From assembly GCA_050999155.1 (NCBI GenBank), contig JBPCPM010000135.1, forward strand, positions 4,395 through 68,394: a DNA stretch of 64,000 nt, read 5' to 3'. The position numbers and the translations under genes are program-made. The notes beneath the pieces were generated by a model, which ran no database searches, was not told the origin of the DNA, and saw nothing but the letters and a program-made list of their open reading frames with translations. The stretch is from JBPCPM01 sp050999155 (lineage in GTDB: Bacteria; Actinomycetota; Thermoleophilia; Solirubrobacterales; 70-9). Below are positions 24,791 to 32,630 of this stretch, one piece after another (position 1 is the stretch's first letter; each line of letters opens with the position of its first letter).

Positions 24791-26026
24791 GTGGCCGCGG
24801 ACGCGAACCCCACACCTGCCAGGATCGTCGTCGCGGGCGGCGGGATCGCCGGCCTGGAGACGTTGCTTGCCCTGCGCGACCTTGCCGCCGACCGCGCAGC
24901 GGTGACCCTTGTCGCGCCGGAGATGGACTTCACCTACAAGCCCCTGGCCGTCGATGAGCCGTTCACGTTCATGCCGCCCGAACGCCGCGAGCTGGCGCCC
25001 GTCGCGGCCGAGCTCGGGGCGGAGTTCGTCCAGCAGGCCGTCGAGCGTGTCGCGCCCGAGGACCACCGGCTCGGGCTGGCCGACGGGACCCAGCTGGACT
25101 ACGACATCGCCGTGCTGTGCCTCGGGGGACGGCCCCGGGCCGCCTACCGCAGCGCCCACACGTTCTGGGCGCCGGGGGAGGCGCTCGACATCGAGCAGGT
25201 GCTGCGCGACGCGGCGGCGAGCGACTCCGGTCGCCTCGTGCTCCTCGTGCCCCCGGGGGTCACGTGGTCGCTGCCGCTGTACGAGGTGGCGCTGATGAGC
25301 CGCGGCCGGGCCCAGCAGCTCGGCCTCCCTGATCTCGAGATCGTGGTCGTGACGCCCGAACCCGCCCCGCTGTCCATCTTTGGCCCCGTGGCGTCGCAGG
25401 CGATCGCCGAGCTGTTGCGCGTGCGCGGGATCGAGGTCCGCTGCGACCGCTGGGCCGAGGAAACCGACGACGGCTCGCTGCTGCTCATGCCCGGCCACGA
25501 ACGGCTGGAAGCCGAGCAGGTCATCGCCCTGCCGGTGATCACTGGGCCCGCCCTCGAGGGGGTTCCGGCGACCGAGGGCTTCATCGCGATCGACGAGCAC
25601 GCGCGCGTCCGCGACTGCGAGGATCTCTACGCGGCCGGCGATGGAACGGCGTTTCCCATCAAGCAGGGCGGGATCGCCACCCAGCAGGCCGACGCCGCGG
25701 CCGAGCACATCGCCGCCCGCCTGGGGGCCGGCATCGAGCCGGCGGCCTTCCACCCGGTCCTGCGCGGCAAGCTGTTCGTCGGAGACGAGTCGGTGAACCT
25801 CAAGGCCGACCTCGCCGGGGGCGGAGGCGAGGGGGTCGCCTCGCCCGACTACCTGTGGTGGCCGCCCCACAAGGTGAGCGGCCGCTACCTGGCTCCGTGG
25901 CTGGCCGGCGAGCTGCGCGGCCACACGCCCGAGCCGTCCGAGCACGCACTGGACATCGAGGTTGCCCTTCCGCGCGAGTGGCACGGGACGCCGTTGTTTC
26001 CTGGCTCCGGGGATATCGGCCCGTAG
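24791..26026 (+). CDS. FAD-dependent pyridine-nucleotide-disulphide-family oxidoreductase (SQR/NDH-2-like)
   Basis: A 411-residue flavoprotein. RIVVAGGGIAGLETL is the N-terminal FAD Rossmann motif, DIAVLCLGGRPR ends the first FAD part, and EDLYAAGDGTAFPIKQGG is the C-terminal FAD/quinone-side motif. The C-terminal half (HPVLRGKLFVGDES, SPDYLWWPPHKVSGRYLAPWL) is like sulfide:quinone oxidoreductases and type II NADH dehydrogenases. Only three Cys are present, and not in the pattern of the SQR catalytic set, so sulfide oxidation is doubtful. The start is GTG at 24791. Confidence 0.7.
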   Translation: MAADANPTPARIVVAGGGIAGLETLLALRDLAADRAAVTLVAPEMDFTYKPLAVDEPFTFMPPERRELAPVAAELGAEFVQQAVERVAPEDHRLGLADGTQLDYDIAVLCLGGRPRAAYRSAHTFWAPGEALDIEQVLRDAAASDSGRLVLLVPPGVTWSLPLYEVALMSRGRAQQLGLPDLEIVVVTPEPAPLSIFGPVASQAIAELLRVRGIEVRCDRWAEETDDGSLLLMPGHERLEAEQVIALPVITGPALEGVPATEGFIAIDEHARVRDCEDLYAAGDGTAFPIKQGGIATQQADAAAEHIAARLGAGIEPAAFHPVLRGKLFVGDESVNLKADLAGGGGEGVASPDYLWWPPHKVSGRYLAPWLAGELRGHTPEPSEHALDIEVALPREWHGTPLFPGSGDIGP

Positions 26027-26140
26027 GGGCTGGAGCTTCGGCCATTGGGCACACCGGTCCTGGCCAGCGCTGTCGGCGGCATCCAGGACCAGATCGGATC
26101 CGGGCAGTCCTGGGTCCCCATCGACGATCCCCGGGGACAC

Positions 26141-26160
26141 GGCGGCCTTTGAAGGCCGCC
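26141..26160. repeat. Perfect inverted repeat at the start of the VIT gene
   Basis: GGCGGCCTT (26141-26149) and AAGGCCGCC (26152-26160) form a perfect 9-base palindrome with a 2-base centre. It covers the proposed TTG start codon (26149-26151). It could be a repressor operator, or an mRNA hairpin that hides the start codon. It lacks a T-run, so a terminator for the upstream flavoprotein is less likely but not excluded. Confidence 0.5.
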
Positions 26161-26898
26161 GATCGCGACACCCTCGCCGCCGAGCACACGCCCGACGCGG
26201 TGCGCCGGCGCCTGGTCGGTGGGGAGGCCAGCTACCTGCGGGACTTCATCTACGGAGCGGTTGACGGCATCGTCACGACGTTCGCCGTGGTTGCCGGCGC
26301 GGCCGGCGCCGGCCTGGCCGCCCGCATCGTCGTCATTCTCGGCGCGGCCAACCTCTTCGCCGACGGTTTCAGCATGGCGGTCAGCAACTACCTCGGCTCC
26401 CGGGCCGACCAGCAGCGCCGGGCCCGTACCCGCCGTGAGGAGGAGCGCCACATCGAGCTGGTGCCCGACGGGGAGCGGGAGGAGGTCCGCCAGATCTACG
26501 CGGCCAAGGGCCTGGAGGGCGAAACGCTGGAGACTGTCGTGGTGACGGTCACGGCCGACCGCGAGCGCTGGCTGCAGACCATGCTCAGCGAGGAACACGG
26601 CTTCGCCGCCGAGGTGAAGTCCCCGGTCCGGGCGTCCGTGACGACGTTCTTCGCCTTCGTTGCGCTGGGTTCGCTGCCCCTGATCGTCTACGTCCTGCAG
26701 GCCGCGACCGGGGTCCAGGTACCGGTGCCGTTCGCTGTGAGCGCAGTGATGACCGTCGCGGCCTTCTTCGCGGTCGGGACGCTCAAGGCGCGCTTCGTCG
26801 ACCAGCGCTGGTGGCGGGCCGGGGCCGAGACGCTGGCCCTCGGCGGCGGCGCGGCCGTCCTCGCCTACCTCGTGGGAATCCTGCTGGCGAACATCTGA
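26149..26898 (+). CDS. VIT1/CCC1-family metal transporter
   Basis: A membrane protein of about 249 residues. The first helices carry YLRDFIYGAVDGIVTTFAVVAG and GAANLFADGFSMAVSNYLGS, the VIT family signature. Next comes a cytoplasmic Glu-rich metal-binding domain (RREEERHIELVPDGEREEVR to MLSEEHG) and three C-terminal helices. VIT1/CCC1 proteins export Fe(II) or Mn(II) from the cytoplasm in exchange for protons. The start is uncertain. TTG at 26149 is the first in-frame candidate close to the homology; GTG at 26200 would leave 232 residues. The inverted repeat at the start suggests regulation. Confidence 0.85.
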   Translation: MKAADRDTLAAEHTPDAVRRRLVGGEASYLRDFIYGAVDGIVTTFAVVAGAAGAGLAARIVVILGAANLFADGFSMAVSNYLGSRADQQRRARTRREEERHIELVPDGEREEVRQIYAAKGLEGETLETVVVTVTADRERWLQTMLSEEHGFAAEVKSPVRASVTTFFAFVALGSLPLIVYVLQAATGVQVPVPFAVSAVMTVAAFFAVGTLKARFVDQRWWRAGAETLALGGGAAVLAYLVGILLANI

Positions 26899-26914
26899 CC
26901 CGGTCCGCGGCCGC

Positions 26915-26960
26915 TCGCTGGACGCGTGGCGGTTCCGGAGCGCCCTCGAGCGTCCAGCGA
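26915..26960. terminator. Long hairpin between convergent VIT and xthA genes
   Basis: TCGCTGGACG (26915-26924) pairs perfectly with CGTCCAGCGA (26951-26960). Inside the 26-base loop, GGCG and CGCC can form an inner stem. It sits between two convergent genes and could end transcription in both directions, though there is no T-run on either side. A related TTGGACGTTCGAGG lies about 25 bases further on. Confidence 0.4.
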
Positions 26961-27013
26961 CCAGCGCAGCCCGGCGCTTGGACGTTCGAGGATGTGGGGG
27001 CGCTCCCGGGCGT

Positions 27014-27790
27014 TCAGGGTGCCGTGTCCAGCCGCGCCAGGAGCGGCGCGTGGTCCGACGGTTTGGGGCCCTTGCGGTAGGTGCGGTCGATGCCGCACTC
27101 GGTGAGACCAGCGGCCAGCGGTGTCGACAGCAGGACGTAGTCGATCCGTAGACCCATCTTGCGGTGGAAGTGGCCCTGGCGGTAGTCCCACCACGTGTAG
27201 CCGACGCCGTCCGGATCGAGATGGCGGTAGGCGTCGTGTAGGCCCGTCTCCAGCACCGCCTCGAACCGGCCGCGCTCCTCCGGGGTCACGTGGGTGGAGC
27301 CGGCGAACGCCTGCGGGTCGTAGACGTCGAGATCGCCGCGCGTGACGTTGAGGTCGCCGGTCACCGCGAGCGCACGGTCGCCCAGCTCCGCAACCCGCTC
27401 GGTGGCCGCCTCGAAGAACCGCAGCTTCGCCTCGAAGTGTGCGGTGCCCACGGCGCGTCCGTTGGGGACGTAGGCGCTGACCACACGCATCCCGGACACC
27501 GTCGCCTCGACCCAGCGGGCCTCCTCGGGAGCGGCCTCCCCGGGCAGGCCGAGCACCGGGTCCGCCAGCTGGTGGTCGAGCGGCGCGAGGATGGCTACCC
27601 CGGCCCCCCGGCCGCCGCTGTGGTGCACCGCGTGGTAGCCGGCCTCGGCCAGGGCGTCGTGCGGGAAATCGTCGGGGCCCACCTTGGTCTCCTGCAGGCA
27701 CAGGACCTCCGGCTCGTGCTCGGCACAGAACTCGAGGACCCGCGGGAGGCGCGCACGCAGCGAGTTCACGTTCCAGGTGACCAGGAGCAT
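27014..27790 (-). CDS. xthA: Exodeoxyribonuclease III (AP endonuclease, EEP family)
   Basis: A 258-residue DNA-repair nuclease. VTWNVNSLRARL, LCLQETKV (metal-binding Glu), VSAYVPNG, VTGDLNVTRGDLDVYDP, GYTWWDYRQ, GLRIDYVL and SDHAPL follow the exonuclease III order exactly, with catalytic Asp-Asn and Asp-His at the end. It cuts abasic sites and trims damaged 3' ends, and so complements the Fpg glycosylase encoded at 46.3 kb. It is the last gene of a minus-strand run, 21 bases after an uncharacterised gene. Confidence 0.94.
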   Translation of the reverse strand: MLLVTWNVNSLRARLPRVLEFCAEHEPEVLCLQETKVGPDDFPHDALAEAGYHAVHHSGGRGAGVAILAPLDHQLADPVLGLPGEAAPEEARWVEATVSGMRVVSAYVPNGRAVGTAHFEAKLRFFEAATERVAELGDRALAVTGDLNVTRGDLDVYDPQAFAGSTHVTPEERGRFEAVLETGLHDAYRHLDPDGVGYTWWDYRQGHFHRKMGLRIDYVLLSTPLAAGLTECGIDRTYRKGPKPSDHAPLLARLDTAP

Positions 27791-27811
27791 CGGTGTGACA
27801 GGCCGCGAGAT

Positions 27812-28582
27812 CTAGCCGGGGACGGGGACCGGCTCACCGGCCACCACCCCGTCGCGCAACCGCCGGCGCTGGGCCTCGAGCTCCTCGACCCATTCGCGCG
27901 GGACACGCAGCCCGGCCGAGGGGCGCTGCTCGGAATGCCGGGAGGGCGTCGCCCGCTGGACGGCGCCGGCCAGCCGCGGACGGATCCCGAGCCAGGTCTC
28001 GACGAGCCGCTCGGCCTCGTAGACCGCCAGCCAGGGGCGCAGGCGCCGGACGCTGCCCACGGCCTCGTCGAACGAGCGCCGCACCTCGGGTTCGACCGAC
28101 AACGTCCTCGGGGCGGTGTCGGTGGGGCGGGCCGGTCCGCGCTCGAGGCCGCGGACGACGAGCTCGGCTCGCGCCTCGGCGGCGAACCAGAGCCCGACCC
28201 TGCTGGCCGCGGTCCGCTCGCAGGACTGGTGCCCGCCCCGGACGAGGCCGGCGCACGCCTTGTCGAACACCATTTCGAGATGCCAGAGCCGCGGGTACGC
28301 TCGCGCCATGGCCGGCCACGCATGGCGGATGCTCGGTCCGCGGCGCCGGCGGCGTGGGGGGGCGGCGACGCCGACCGTCTCCGGGTCGAGCTCGGTCAGC
28401 AGGGCCCCGACCGCGCAGCGGCCCGTGCGGCCTTCCAGCCGGCCGGGCGCGAGCCGGTCGGAGTGGCGCCGCAGCGCCACCACCAGCGCGTCGAGCAGCT
28501 CGTCGGAGAAGGCCCGCATCGTCCGATGCAACACCGGCCCCCGCTCCTGCGCCACCTCGACTGCGATCAGCTCGTCGGGCAC
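27812..28582 (-). CDS. Conserved-looking protein of unknown function
   Basis: A 256-residue, Arg/Glu-rich, probably cytoplasmic protein with no signal peptide or membrane segment. I do not recognise the family. Visible features are a region HAWPAMARAYPRLWHLEMVFDKACAGLV in the middle, two isolated Cys (GRCAVG and QSCERT), and a charged helical C-terminus (REWVEELEAQRRRLRDG). The GTG start at 28582 fits the 34-base gap after the SDR gene. It lies between an SDR and exonuclease III on the same strand, probably in one operon, which says little about its role. Confidence 0.55.
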   Translation of the reverse strand: MPDELIAVEVAQERGPVLHRTMRAFSDELLDALVVALRRHSDRLAPGRLEGRTGRCAVGALLTELDPETVGVAAPPRRRRRGPSIRHAWPAMARAYPRLWHLEMVFDKACAGLVRGGHQSCERTAASRVGLWFAAEARAELVVRGLERGPARPTDTAPRTLSVEPEVRRSFDEAVGSVRRLRPWLAVYEAERLVETWLGIRPRLAGAVQRATPSRHSEQRPSAGLRVPREWVEELEAQRRRLRDGVVAGEPVPVPG

Positions 28583-28616
28583 GCCACGAGCCTACCCCCG
28601 GGCGCAAGGGCGTCGC

Positions 28617-29321
28617 TCAGACGGGTTGCCCGATCGGCCGCACCAGGATCTCGTTGACGTCGACGTGGGAGGGCTGGTCGAGCGCGAACGCGATCGCGTT
28701 GGCGATGTCGCCGGCTTCGAGCGCGCCCTCGGGCCGGTTGTCGAAGAACGGCGTGTCGACCATCCCCGGCTCGATCAGCGTGACCTTGATCGTCTGGTTG
28801 TCGTGCATCGAGCGCAGCTCCTGGCGCAGGCCCTCGCCCATGGCCGTGACGGCGAACTTCGTCGCCGAGTACAGCGATCCCGGCAGGGCGCGGCGGCCGG
28901 CGACCGAGCCCAGCAGCAGCATGTGGCCACGGTCCTGCTCGAGCATCACCGGCAGCGCGGCGCGGATCGTCAGGGCGACGCCGAGGACGTTTGTCTCGAC
29001 CATCGAGCGCCAGTGCTCGACGGACTCTTCGAGGAAGCCGCGGGAGGCGCCGAACCCGGCATTGGCGAGCACCGCGTCGATCGCCCCGAAGTGCTCGCGC
29101 GTCTCCGAGACGGCCCGCTGGACGTCGTCCCAGTCGGTCACGTCGCAGCGCACGGCTAACGCCGTGTCCTCGCCGCCCAGCTCCGAGGCCAGCTCGGAGA
29201 GCCTGTCCTCGCTGCGTGCCGCGAGCGCGACGCGGCGGCCGGCTTGGACAGCGCGCCGAGCGGTCGCGGCGCCGATGCCCGAGGAGGCTCCGGTGATCAG
29301 CAGGACGGGTCCGTCGGCCAT
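28617..29321 (-). CDS. Short-chain dehydrogenase/reductase
   Basis: A classical SDR of 234 residues. TGASSGIGAAT binds the cofactor, LANAGFG is the structural NAG motif, and the catalytic Ser (LLLGSVAG) and YSATK follow near 150. IEPGMVDTPFF is the substrate-loop region. The Arg pair after the first strand (AARSEDR) suggests NADP preference, an inference from the family. ATG at 29321 is chosen as the family-like start; about 39 open codons upstream have no homology. It diverges from ccmE. Confidence 0.88.
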   Translation of the reverse strand: MADGPVLLITGASSGIGAATARRAVQAGRRVALAARSEDRLSELASELGGEDTALAVRCDVTDWDDVQRAVSETREHFGAIDAVLANAGFGASRGFLEESVEHWRSMVETNVLGVALTIRAALPVMLEQDRGHMLLLGSVAGRRALPGSLYSATKFAVTAMGEGLRQELRSMHDNQTIKVTLIEPGMVDTPFFDNRPEGALEAGDIANAIAFALDQPSHVDVNEILVRPIGQPV

Positions 29322-29425
29322 CTGGGGTTCCAGTCTCGTAGCGGTAGGTGCAACACGAGCGCGCCAGGGTTCGGGAAAGCCCGGTCCGAGGCCCGGGCGC
29401 GCAGACTGGAATACTTGGTTCCCGC

Positions 29426-29830
29426 ATGGACCCCGCACGCAAACGCACCTACCGCCTCGTCGCCGCCCTGTCGGTGGCCGTGCTGCTGGCCACGGCGCTC
29501 GTCTACACGTCGTTCAGCGCCTCGACCGAGGCCCGCCAGCCCTCCGAGCTGCTGACGGCCAACCCCGACCAGACCTACGACCTGACCGGCAAGGTGGTCG
29601 ACGGGTCCGTGGACCGCGACCCCACGACGCTGCGCTTCGAGGTGGCCGACCGCGACGGCGGCAAGTCGGTGCCTGTGACCTACACCGGCACCGTGCCCGA
29701 TCCGTTCCGCGAAGGCCGCGAGGTCGTGGTCACCGGCGCGATGCGCGACGGGACGTTCGTCGCCGAGGAGGATTCGCTGGTCACCAAGTGCCCGTCGAAG
29801 TTCTCCGACCAGGCGTCAGCCGGCAACTGA
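29426..29830 (+). CDS. ccmE: Cytochrome c maturation heme chaperone CcmE
   Basis: A 134-residue protein with one N-terminal helix (LVAALSVAVLLATALVYTSF) and an OB-fold domain (YDLTGKVVDGSV, VPVTYTGTVPDPFREGREVVVTG). The heme-handling motif at the end is TKCPSKFSD. Most CcmE proteins have a His and a Tyr here, and a minority have CxxxY. This one has Cys but Phe in the Tyr position. It accepts heme from CcmABCD and passes it to CcmF, whose gene begins 42 bases downstream. Confidence 0.9.
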   Translation: MDPARKRTYRLVAALSVAVLLATALVYTSFSASTEARQPSELLTANPDQTYDLTGKVVDGSVDRDPTTLRFEVADRDGGKSVPVTYTGTVPDPFREGREVVVTGAMRDGTFVAEEDSLVTKCPSKFSDQASAGN

Positions 29831-29872
29831 CCCTCCCGTCATGGCTCGACCCTCGAACTCCTGGCGGCGGCC

Positions 29873-32059
29873 GTGAACGCGCTTGGCGCCGCCTGCCTGC
29901 TGGCCGCAATCGGGGCGGCCGTGTTCACCACCGGCGCGGCCGTGCACGCCGCGCGCAGCCACGACCGCCGCTGGGCCCAGGCGAGCCGACGCGCGCTGTA
30001 CGCCCTCGCCGGGCTGCTGACCGTGGCGGTCGTCGCTGTCGAGCTGGCCTTTTACCGCGACGACTTCAGCCTCGCGGTGGTGGCCAACCACTCGTCGCTG
30101 ACCACGCCCGTCTTCTACAAGCTCACAGCCATGTGGTCGAGCCAGGAGGGCTCGCTGCTGCTGTGTGCCTGGCTGCTGTCGGTCGTCGCCTCGATCGCCG
30201 TCGTCGTCAACCACCGCCGCCACCGCGAGCTTGTGCCGTGGGCCACCGCGGTGTTCGGCGTGCTCTCGGGCTTCTTCGTGATCTTGATGGTCACCCGGGC
30301 GATGCCGTTCACGACGCTGCCGCAGGTGCCGCCCGACGGGGCCGGGCTCAACCCGCTGCTGCGCCACCCGAGCATGATGATCCACCCCCCGATGCTGTAC
30401 TCGGGCTACGTGTGGTTCTCGGTGCCGTTCGCGTTCGCCGTCGCCGCGCTGATCACCCGCCGCCTGGACGCGAGCTGGATCGCGCCCACCCGCCGGTTCA
30501 CGCTCGTCGCGTGGACCTTCCTCACCCTGGGCATCCTGCTCGGCGCCCGCTGGTCGTACACCGAGCTCGGCTGGGGCGGCTACTGGGCCTGGGACCCCGT
30601 CGAGAACGCCTCGCTGATGCCGTGGCTGATCGGCACCGCGTTCCTGCACTCGGTGATGGTCCAGGAAAAGCGCGGGATGTTGAAGGTCTGGAACGTGTCG
30701 CTGATCGCCGCGACGTTCACTCTGTCGTTGCTGGGCACTTTCCTCGTGCGCTCGGGCGTGCTGCAGTCCATCCACGCCTTCGGCGAGTCGACGGTCGGCA
30801 CGCCGCTGCTGGTCCTGATCGCCACCGTGATCCTCGGCTCGGCGGTGCTGATCGTCACCCGCCTTCCCGACCTGCGCACCGAGCGGCGGATCGACTCGCT
30901 GCTCAGCCGCGAGTCGATCTTTTTGGCCAACAACCTGCTGCTGGTGGGGCTGACCCTCGTGGTGTTCTGGGGCACGTTCTTCCCCCTGATCGCCGAGGCG
31001 TTCACCGGCAAGACCTCGTCGCTGGCCGCCCCGTGGTTCGATCGCTACACGGTGCCGCTGGCCCTGCTGCTTGTGCTGTTCACCGGCATCGGGCCGATCG
31101 TGGCCTGGCGCAAGGTCACGGTCGCCTCGGTGCGCTCGAACTTCTTGCTGCCCGCGGCCGTCGCCGGGGCCGTGGCCACCGTGGCGATGGTGGTCGGCGG
31201 CGCCGGCCGCGAGCCGGTGGCCCTGCTGCTGTTCGCACTGGCCGGCTTCACGGCAGCGGCACTGGCCCAGGAGCTCGTCCGCGGGACGCAGGCCCGGCGG
31301 GCCCTGTCGAACGAGGGTGCCGTGCGGGCCTTCGGATCGATGGTCGGCCGCAACCGGCGCCGGTACGGCGGCTACGTCGTGCACCTCGGCATCGCCGTGC
31401 TGTTCGTCGGGGTCGCCGCCTCGTCGAGCTTCCAGACCAACCGCGACGTGCAGCTGCGCCCGGGGCAGTCGGCCGAGATCGGCGCCTACGACGTGCGCTA
31501 CGAGCGGCCCACCGTCGACCTCACCGCCGAGCGCATCGCCCTCGGCGCCCGGATGCAGGTCAGCCGCGACGGGGTGCCGGTCGGCACCCTCGACACGGCC
31601 CGCAACTACTACCCGGCGTCCAACCCGTTCGAGACCGGCTTCTTCGGCCGCTTCTTCGAGGGCGAGGCGACCACCGAGGTCGGCCTGCAGGCGGGGCTCG
31701 GGCGGGACCTGTGGATCGCCTCCCAGCCCGACATCACCGGCATCATCGACGAGGCCCGGGCAGCCGACAAGCGGCTGACCTCGCTTCCGCGCGCCCAGAT
31801 CGCCTCGTTCATGTCCCGCCCCGAGCTTGCCGAGCGGATCCGCGGCGACCTGGCCGCCAGGTACACCGCGGCCGATGCCCCGCCGGTCACGTTCCGGGCC
31901 ATCGTCAACCCGATGGTCAGCTGGCTGTGGATCGGCGCGCTGATCGGCCTGGCCGGCGCGATCCTCGCCGTCTGGCCTACCGGGTCGTCGCGCACCCGCC
32001 GCGCCTCGAGCCTCGAGGCGGCCCGCCGCCTGCGCCGAGACCTCGACTTCGCCCAGTGA
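29873..32059 (+). CDS. ccmF: Cytochrome c heme lyase subunit CcmF
   Basis: A 728-residue polytopic membrane protein. The WWD-type heme motif is GWGGYWAWDPVENASLMPWL near residue 240. HPSMMIHPPMLYSGYV near 165 and FLVRSGVLQSIHAFGE near 285 are also diagnostic. A large C-terminal extracytoplasmic part (about 500-675) precedes the last helix. CcmF with CcmH joins heme to apocytochrome c. The GTG start leaves a short N-terminus; no other start codon lies upstream in frame. Confidence 0.95.
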   Translation: MNALGAACLLAAIGAAVFTTGAAVHAARSHDRRWAQASRRALYALAGLLTVAVVAVELAFYRDDFSLAVVANHSSLTTPVFYKLTAMWSSQEGSLLLCAWLLSVVASIAVVVNHRRHRELVPWATAVFGVLSGFFVILMVTRAMPFTTLPQVPPDGAGLNPLLRHPSMMIHPPMLYSGYVWFSVPFAFAVAALITRRLDASWIAPTRRFTLVAWTFLTLGILLGARWSYTELGWGGYWAWDPVENASLMPWLIGTAFLHSVMVQEKRGMLKVWNVSLIAATFTLSLLGTFLVRSGVLQSIHAFGESTVGTPLLVLIATVILGSAVLIVTRLPDLRTERRIDSLLSRESIFLANNLLLVGLTLVVFWGTFFPLIAEAFTGKTSSLAAPWFDRYTVPLALLLVLFTGIGPIVAWRKVTVASVRSNFLLPAAVAGAVATVAMVVGGAGREPVALLLFALAGFTAAALAQELVRGTQARRALSNEGAVRAFGSMVGRNRRRYGGYVVHLGIAVLFVGVAASSSFQTNRDVQLRPGQSAEIGAYDVRYERPTVDLTAERIALGARMQVSRDGVPVGTLDTARNYYPASNPFETGFFGRFFEGEATTEVGLQAGLGRDLWIASQPDITGIIDEARAADKRLTSLPRAQIASFMSRPELAERIRGDLAARYTAADAPPVTFRAIVNPMVSWLWIGALIGLAGAILAVWPTGSSRTRRASSLEAARRLRRDLDFAQ

Positions 32060-32097
32060 GCGGGCCGTCGGGCCCGCGGCGAGACGGTCGTTGAGCG

Positions 32098-32385
32098 ATG
32101 GAGGTGGTGGCCGCCATCGTCGTGCTTGTCGCCGCCGCGGCGTTCGTCGCCTGGCCGCTGATGCGTCCCGCGACCGCGGAGACGATCCAGACCGTCTCGG
32201 ATCCTCGGATCGCGGCCCTGGAGGCCCGCAAGGAGTCGAAGTACCGCGAGATCCGCGACGCGGAGCTCGACATGGCTCAGGGCAAGGTCTCCGAGGCCGA
32301 CCACCGGCGGGTCGACCGCGAGCTGCGGGCCGAGGCGGTGGCCATCCTCAAGGAGCTGGAGGAGCTCGAGGCGCTTGGCCGGTAG
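32098..32385 (+). CDS. CcmI-like membrane-anchored coiled-coil protein
   Basis: A 95-residue protein: an N-terminal transmembrane helix (VAAIVVLVAAAAFVAWPLM) followed by a charged helical segment. The part LEARKESKYREIRDAELDMA followed by GKVSEADHR corresponds to the N-terminal half of CcmI, which anchors the apocytochrome chaperone. The TPR half of CcmI is absent. Its place just after ccmF supports a role in cytochrome c assembly. secG starts 10 bases later. Confidence 0.7.
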   Translation: MEVVAAIVVLVAAAAFVAWPLMRPATAETIQTVSDPRIAALEARKESKYREIRDAELDMAQGKVSEADHRRVDRELRAEAVAILKELEELEALGR

Positions 32386-32395
32386 AATCTCCGCC

Positions 32396-32626
32396 ATGGC
32401 GGTGGCCTTCGGCATCTTCCACATGATCATCAGCGTCGGGCTGATCTTCCTGATCCTCCTGCATTCCGGGAAGGACGCCGGCCTCTCCGGCGCCTTCGGC
32501 ATCGGTGGCGGGGGCTCGTCGTTCGGCGGCGGCTCCACGGTGGAGCGCAACCTGAATCGGTGGACGGTCTTCTTCGCCGTCCTGTTCGTCCTCAACACCT
32601 TCATCCTCCTCAACATCGGGGTCTGA
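32396..32626 (+). CDS. secG: Protein-export membrane protein SecG
   Basis: A 76-residue subunit of the SecYEG translocon with two transmembrane helices, about 1-23 and 52-74. The loop HSGKDAGLSGAFGIGGGGSS and TVERNLNRWT before the second helix are the SecG signature. The ATG at 32396 gives the normal N-terminus. It is co-oriented with ccm genes rather than with gap-pgk-tpiA, where actinobacterial secG often lies. Confidence 0.93.
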   Translation: MAVAFGIFHMIISVGLIFLILLHSGKDAGLSGAFGIGGGGSSFGGGSTVERNLNRWTVFFAVLFVLNTFILLNIGV

Positions 32627-32630
32627 CTCC

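Noticed and set aside
24791..26026. Sulfide:quinone oxidoreductase as a firm call
   Set aside because: The fold fits, but the catalytic cysteine set of SQR is not present in the expected pattern, so only a general flavoprotein call is given.
29816..31384. A 522-codon minus-strand frame inside ccmF
   Set aside because: Gln/His/Arg/Glu-rich composition with no membrane or enzyme motif, wholly antisense to the diagnostic CcmF WWD region.
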